From an uncultured Chloroflexota bacterium (lineage in GTDB: Bacteria > Chloroflexota > Dehalococcoidia > UBA2979): 6,886 nucleotides of DNA. Where the stretch lies: assembly GCA_902827055.1 (NCBI GenBank), contig CADEHD010000111.1, positions 1 through 6,886 on the forward strand. Reading direction: 5' to 3'. Each line of letters begins with the position of its first letter. The first letter of the stretch is position 1. A program made the translations under genes and the position numbers. Below the pieces are notes generated by a model that had not been told where the DNA came from, did no database searches, and saw nothing but the letters and a program-made list of their open reading frames with translations. Positions 5,341 through 6,886 of the stretch are shown piece after piece.

Positions 5341-6063
5341 ATGCTCGTCCGGCCAGCCGTCTGGTCCGCTCTCCGCCGCGAGCTGGCGGAGTTCCTCCTG
5401 CCGCAACGCTGCGTGGCGTGCGGCGCCTTCGGCGCGGCGCTCCATCCCGACTGCGTCGAGCGCCTTGAGCTGGCCGATGGCAGCCGGTGCCCGCGGTGCT
5501 GGGGGCTTCACCCGGCGGAGCCGTCGCCGATGCCGATGTGCCCCCGGTGCACCCGGCGCCCCGTGCTGGGCCTCGAGGCGCGCCGCGCGGCGTTTCGGTT
5601 CGATGGTGTCGCCCGCCGTGCCATCCTCGAGGCCAAGTTCCGGGGCGTGACGGCGCTCTTCCCGCCGCTCGCCCAGGCGTCGGCTCGGGCGGTGCCCGCC
5701 GCGTGGGAGGTCGATTCCGTTGTGCCGGTTCCGCTCCACGCGGCGCGGCGTCGGGAGCGGGGGTTCGACCAGGGTGCGCTGATCGCCGCGCATGTCGCCG
5801 AAACCCTCGGCGTCCCGGTGCGCCGAGAGCTGATCGAACTGGTGCGCCGGACGCGCCCCCAGGCCTCACTCGGGCGGGCCGATCGCACGCTCAACGTCGC
5901 GGGGGCGTTCGGGCCCCGGCGCGGACACGGGGCCCCGCCAGCGCGCGCGCTCCTCGTCGATGATGTGGTGACGACGGGCGAGACGCTGGAGGCGGCAGCG
6001 GGGGCGCTGCGAGCGGCCGGCGTCGAGCGGGTGTTTGCCCTCGCCCTGGCGGTGGAGGACTGA
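5341..6063 (+). CDS. comF: ComF family protein (phosphoribosyltransferase-like)
   Basis: ComF/GntX-type proteins have a zinc-binding N-terminus and a phosphoribosyltransferase-fold C-terminus. In naturally competent bacteria ComF is a cytoplasmic factor for uptake or processing of single-stranded DNA, possibly linked to PriA. The substrate is unknown. Here 240 residues (typical is about 220-250) show cysteines 24, 27, 38, 50, 53, 67 and 70 as a multi-CxxC zinc region. VVPVPLHAARRRERGFDQ (127-144) and RTRPQASLGRADR (170-182) follow, then the PRPP-binding loop LLVDDVVTTGET (204-215). I chose the ATG at 5341, seven bases after AGGGAGG (5327-5333). The GTG at 5338 is in frame and only four bases away from that site, so it is less likely. 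The gene diverges from moaD-moaE with a 38-base gap and is probably expressed alone, since 140 bases and a separate promoter candidate precede the next gene. Confidence 0.93.
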   Translation: MLVRPAVWSALRRELAEFLLPQRCVACGAFGAALHPDCVERLELADGSRCPRCWGLHPAEPSPMPMCPRCTRRPVLGLEARRAAFRFDGVARRAILEAKFRGVTALFPPLAQASARAVPAAWEVDSVVPVPLHAARRRERGFDQGALIAAHVAETLGVPVRRELIELVRRTRPQASLGRADRTLNVAGAFGPRRGHGAPPARALLVDDVVTTGETLEAAAGALRAAGVERVFALALAVED

Positions 6064-6117
6064 GGTTCGCCCGTGGCGAGTGGGCGCCGGCAGGGGATAC
6101 GCGATCGTGATGTCGTA

Positions 6118-6146
6118 GTGACACTCTCGTACGGACTTCCTAGACT
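6118..6146 (+). promoter_or_regulatory. candidate promoter of the PfkB-family kinase
   Basis: GTGACA (6118-6123; five of six to the -35 consensus) is followed by exactly 17 bases and TAGACT (6141-6146; four of six to the -10 consensus). It lies in the 140-base gap after comF. Transcription would start near 6153, leaving a leader of about 50 bases with GGGAG at 6189-6193 ten bases before the ATG. Confidence 0.5.
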
Positions 6147-6155
6147 CGACCGAGT
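6144..6155. promoter_or_regulatory. small palindrome over the kinase promoter start site
   Basis: ACTCG, two bases, CGAGT form a perfect inverted repeat that covers the end of the -10 box and the predicted transcription start. That is where a repressor operator would sit. Five-base arms are short and can arise by chance, and no regulator gene is in the window. Confidence 0.2.
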
Positions 6156-6203
6156 GCGCCGGGGGCCTGGCAGCGCCGCACGCGCGGCGGGAGCGGCTGT
6201 CCC

Positions 6204-6886
6204 ATGATCATCACCATCACCCTCAATCCCGCGATTGACGAAACAGTCGAGGTGGACCACCTCGTCACCGCCGATACCAACCGCGTTGTGGCCATCCGTC
6301 GTGACATCGGCGGCAAGGGTGTGAACGTCGCGCGTGTCCTCAAGGAGCTGGGCTACGAGCCGCTCGCAATGGGGTTCGCGCCGGGGCGCTTCGGCGGGAT
6401 GATCGAGGAGCAGCTCACCGACGAGGGCATCGGCTGCGACTTCATCCCATACCCCGGGGAGACGCGCACCAACATCAACATCCTCGATCGGGTGGTGCAC
6501 CAGAGCACCATCCTCGCGGCGCCCGGCCCGCCGGTCCCGCCGGAGGCCATCGACCGGTTGAGCCGGCACCTCCATCGTCGGATCCGACGCGACACCTGGC
6601 TGGTCTTCGCCGGCTCGATGCCACCGGGCATGGAGGTGACCTTCCACGCCGAGGCACTCGCGCACGCCGCGTCGCTCGGCGCCACGACGGTCCTCGACGC
6701 GGACGGTCCCATCGTGGAGCAGGTCTTCGCGCTCGGCGCGCAGCCGACGATCCTCAAGATGAACGACCACGAGCTGGGGCGGTTGCTGCACCGCGACTGC
6801 AGTTCGGAGGAGTTGGCACTCGAAGGGGCGCGCGCCCTGCGCGCAATGGGGATCAACAGCGCCGTGATCACGCGCGGCGGCAATGG
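6204..6886 (+). CDS. PfkB-family sugar-phosphate kinase (1-phosphofructokinase-like), 3' end missing
   Basis: This probably phosphorylates a sugar phosphate with ATP (fructose-1-phosphate, tagatose-6-phosphate or fructose-6-phosphate). The 227 complete codons present show the start of the 1-phosphofructokinase/LacC subfamily: MIITITLNPAIDETVEV (1-17), the signature GGKGVNVARVLKELG (36-50), TRTNINILD (87-95) and FAGSMPPGM (135-143). KMNDHEL (185-191) stands where the family usually has Lys-Pro-Asn-x-x-Glu-Leu, and VITRGGNG is the last segment. The usual length is about 305-320 residues, so the last quarter, including the catalytic Asp motif (GAGD), lies beyond 6886. The truncation is the window edge, not a mutation. 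The preceding gap has a promoter candidate and a ribosome binding site GGGAG (6189-6193). The exact substrate cannot be told from the sequence; a fructose PTS or a sugar regulator downstream would point to FruK. Confidence 0.88.
   Translation, partial: MIITITLNPAIDETVEVDHLVTADTNRVVAIRRDIGGKGVNVARVLKELGYEPLAMGFAPGRFGGMIEEQLTDEGIGCDFIPYPGETRTNINILDRVVHQSTILAAPGPPVPPEAIDRLSRHLHRRIRRDTWLVFAGSMPPGMEVTFHAEALAHAASLGATTVLDADGPIVEQVFALGAQPTILKMNDHELGRLLHRDCSSEELALEGARALRAMGINSAVITRGGN

Noticed and set aside
5303..5869. Upstream extension of the MoaD-MoaE frame (to 419 codons in total)
   Set aside because: The extension is antisense to comF and Arg/Pro-rich. MoaD begins naturally at the ATG at 5302.
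6068..6086. CGCCC/GGGCG inverted repeat just after comF as a terminator
   Set aside because: Five-pair stem, nine-base loop and no T run; ordinary for this base composition.
5508..6791. Long minus-strand frame (427 codons) antisense to comF and the kinase gene
   Set aside because: Covers two well-supported plus-strand genes and the promoter gap, and shows no family motif.

Overview
This is a high-G+C bacterial chromosome segment whose coding strands show strong G/C preference at third codon positions. Gene content points to Chloroflexota, possibly a Thermomicrobia-like lineage. The reasons are rplI next to dnaB, followed by a GC-rich DnaD-domain protein and a DnaC/DnaI-type ATPase, plus a MoaD-MoaE fusion. 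This placement rests on recalled family patterns, not on a search. There are no rRNA or tRNA genes, insertion sequences, phage genes or CRISPR repeats, and the window reads as core chromosome.

Positions 1-362 hold no convincing gene. They contain a good candidate promoter (101-129) and the leader of rplI. From 363 to 4567 there is a tight same-strand cluster: ribosomal protein L9 (rplI, with an acidic C-terminal extension), the replicative helicase DnaB, a DnaD-like primosome protein, and a DnaC/DnaI-like helicase loader. The last two overlap by 107 bases in different frames. Together dnaB, the DnaD-like gene and the loader make an apparently complete helicase-loading set: ring helicase, adaptor and ATPase loader.

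The most unusual object is the loader. It has a cysteine cluster followed by two complete AAA+ modules. The cores (121 residues each) align without gaps at about 45% identity by hand count. Both copies keep Walker A, Walker B and the terminal arginine-rich motif, but copy 1 has lost the usual sensor-1 Thr-Asn. This indicates an internal duplication followed by division of labour between the copies.

Downstream, on the minus strand and convergent with the loader, is a MoaD-MoaE fusion (both subunits of molybdopterin synthase in one chain). It is divergent from comF, with only 38 bases between the two starts. Those 38 bases contain a near-palindromic A/T element that reads as a -10 box on both strands, and the minus-strand gene looks leaderless. 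comF (a phosphoribosyltransferase-like DNA-uptake protein) is followed by its own intergenic promoter candidate (6118-6146) and then by a PfkB-family sugar-phosphate kinase cut by the window end.
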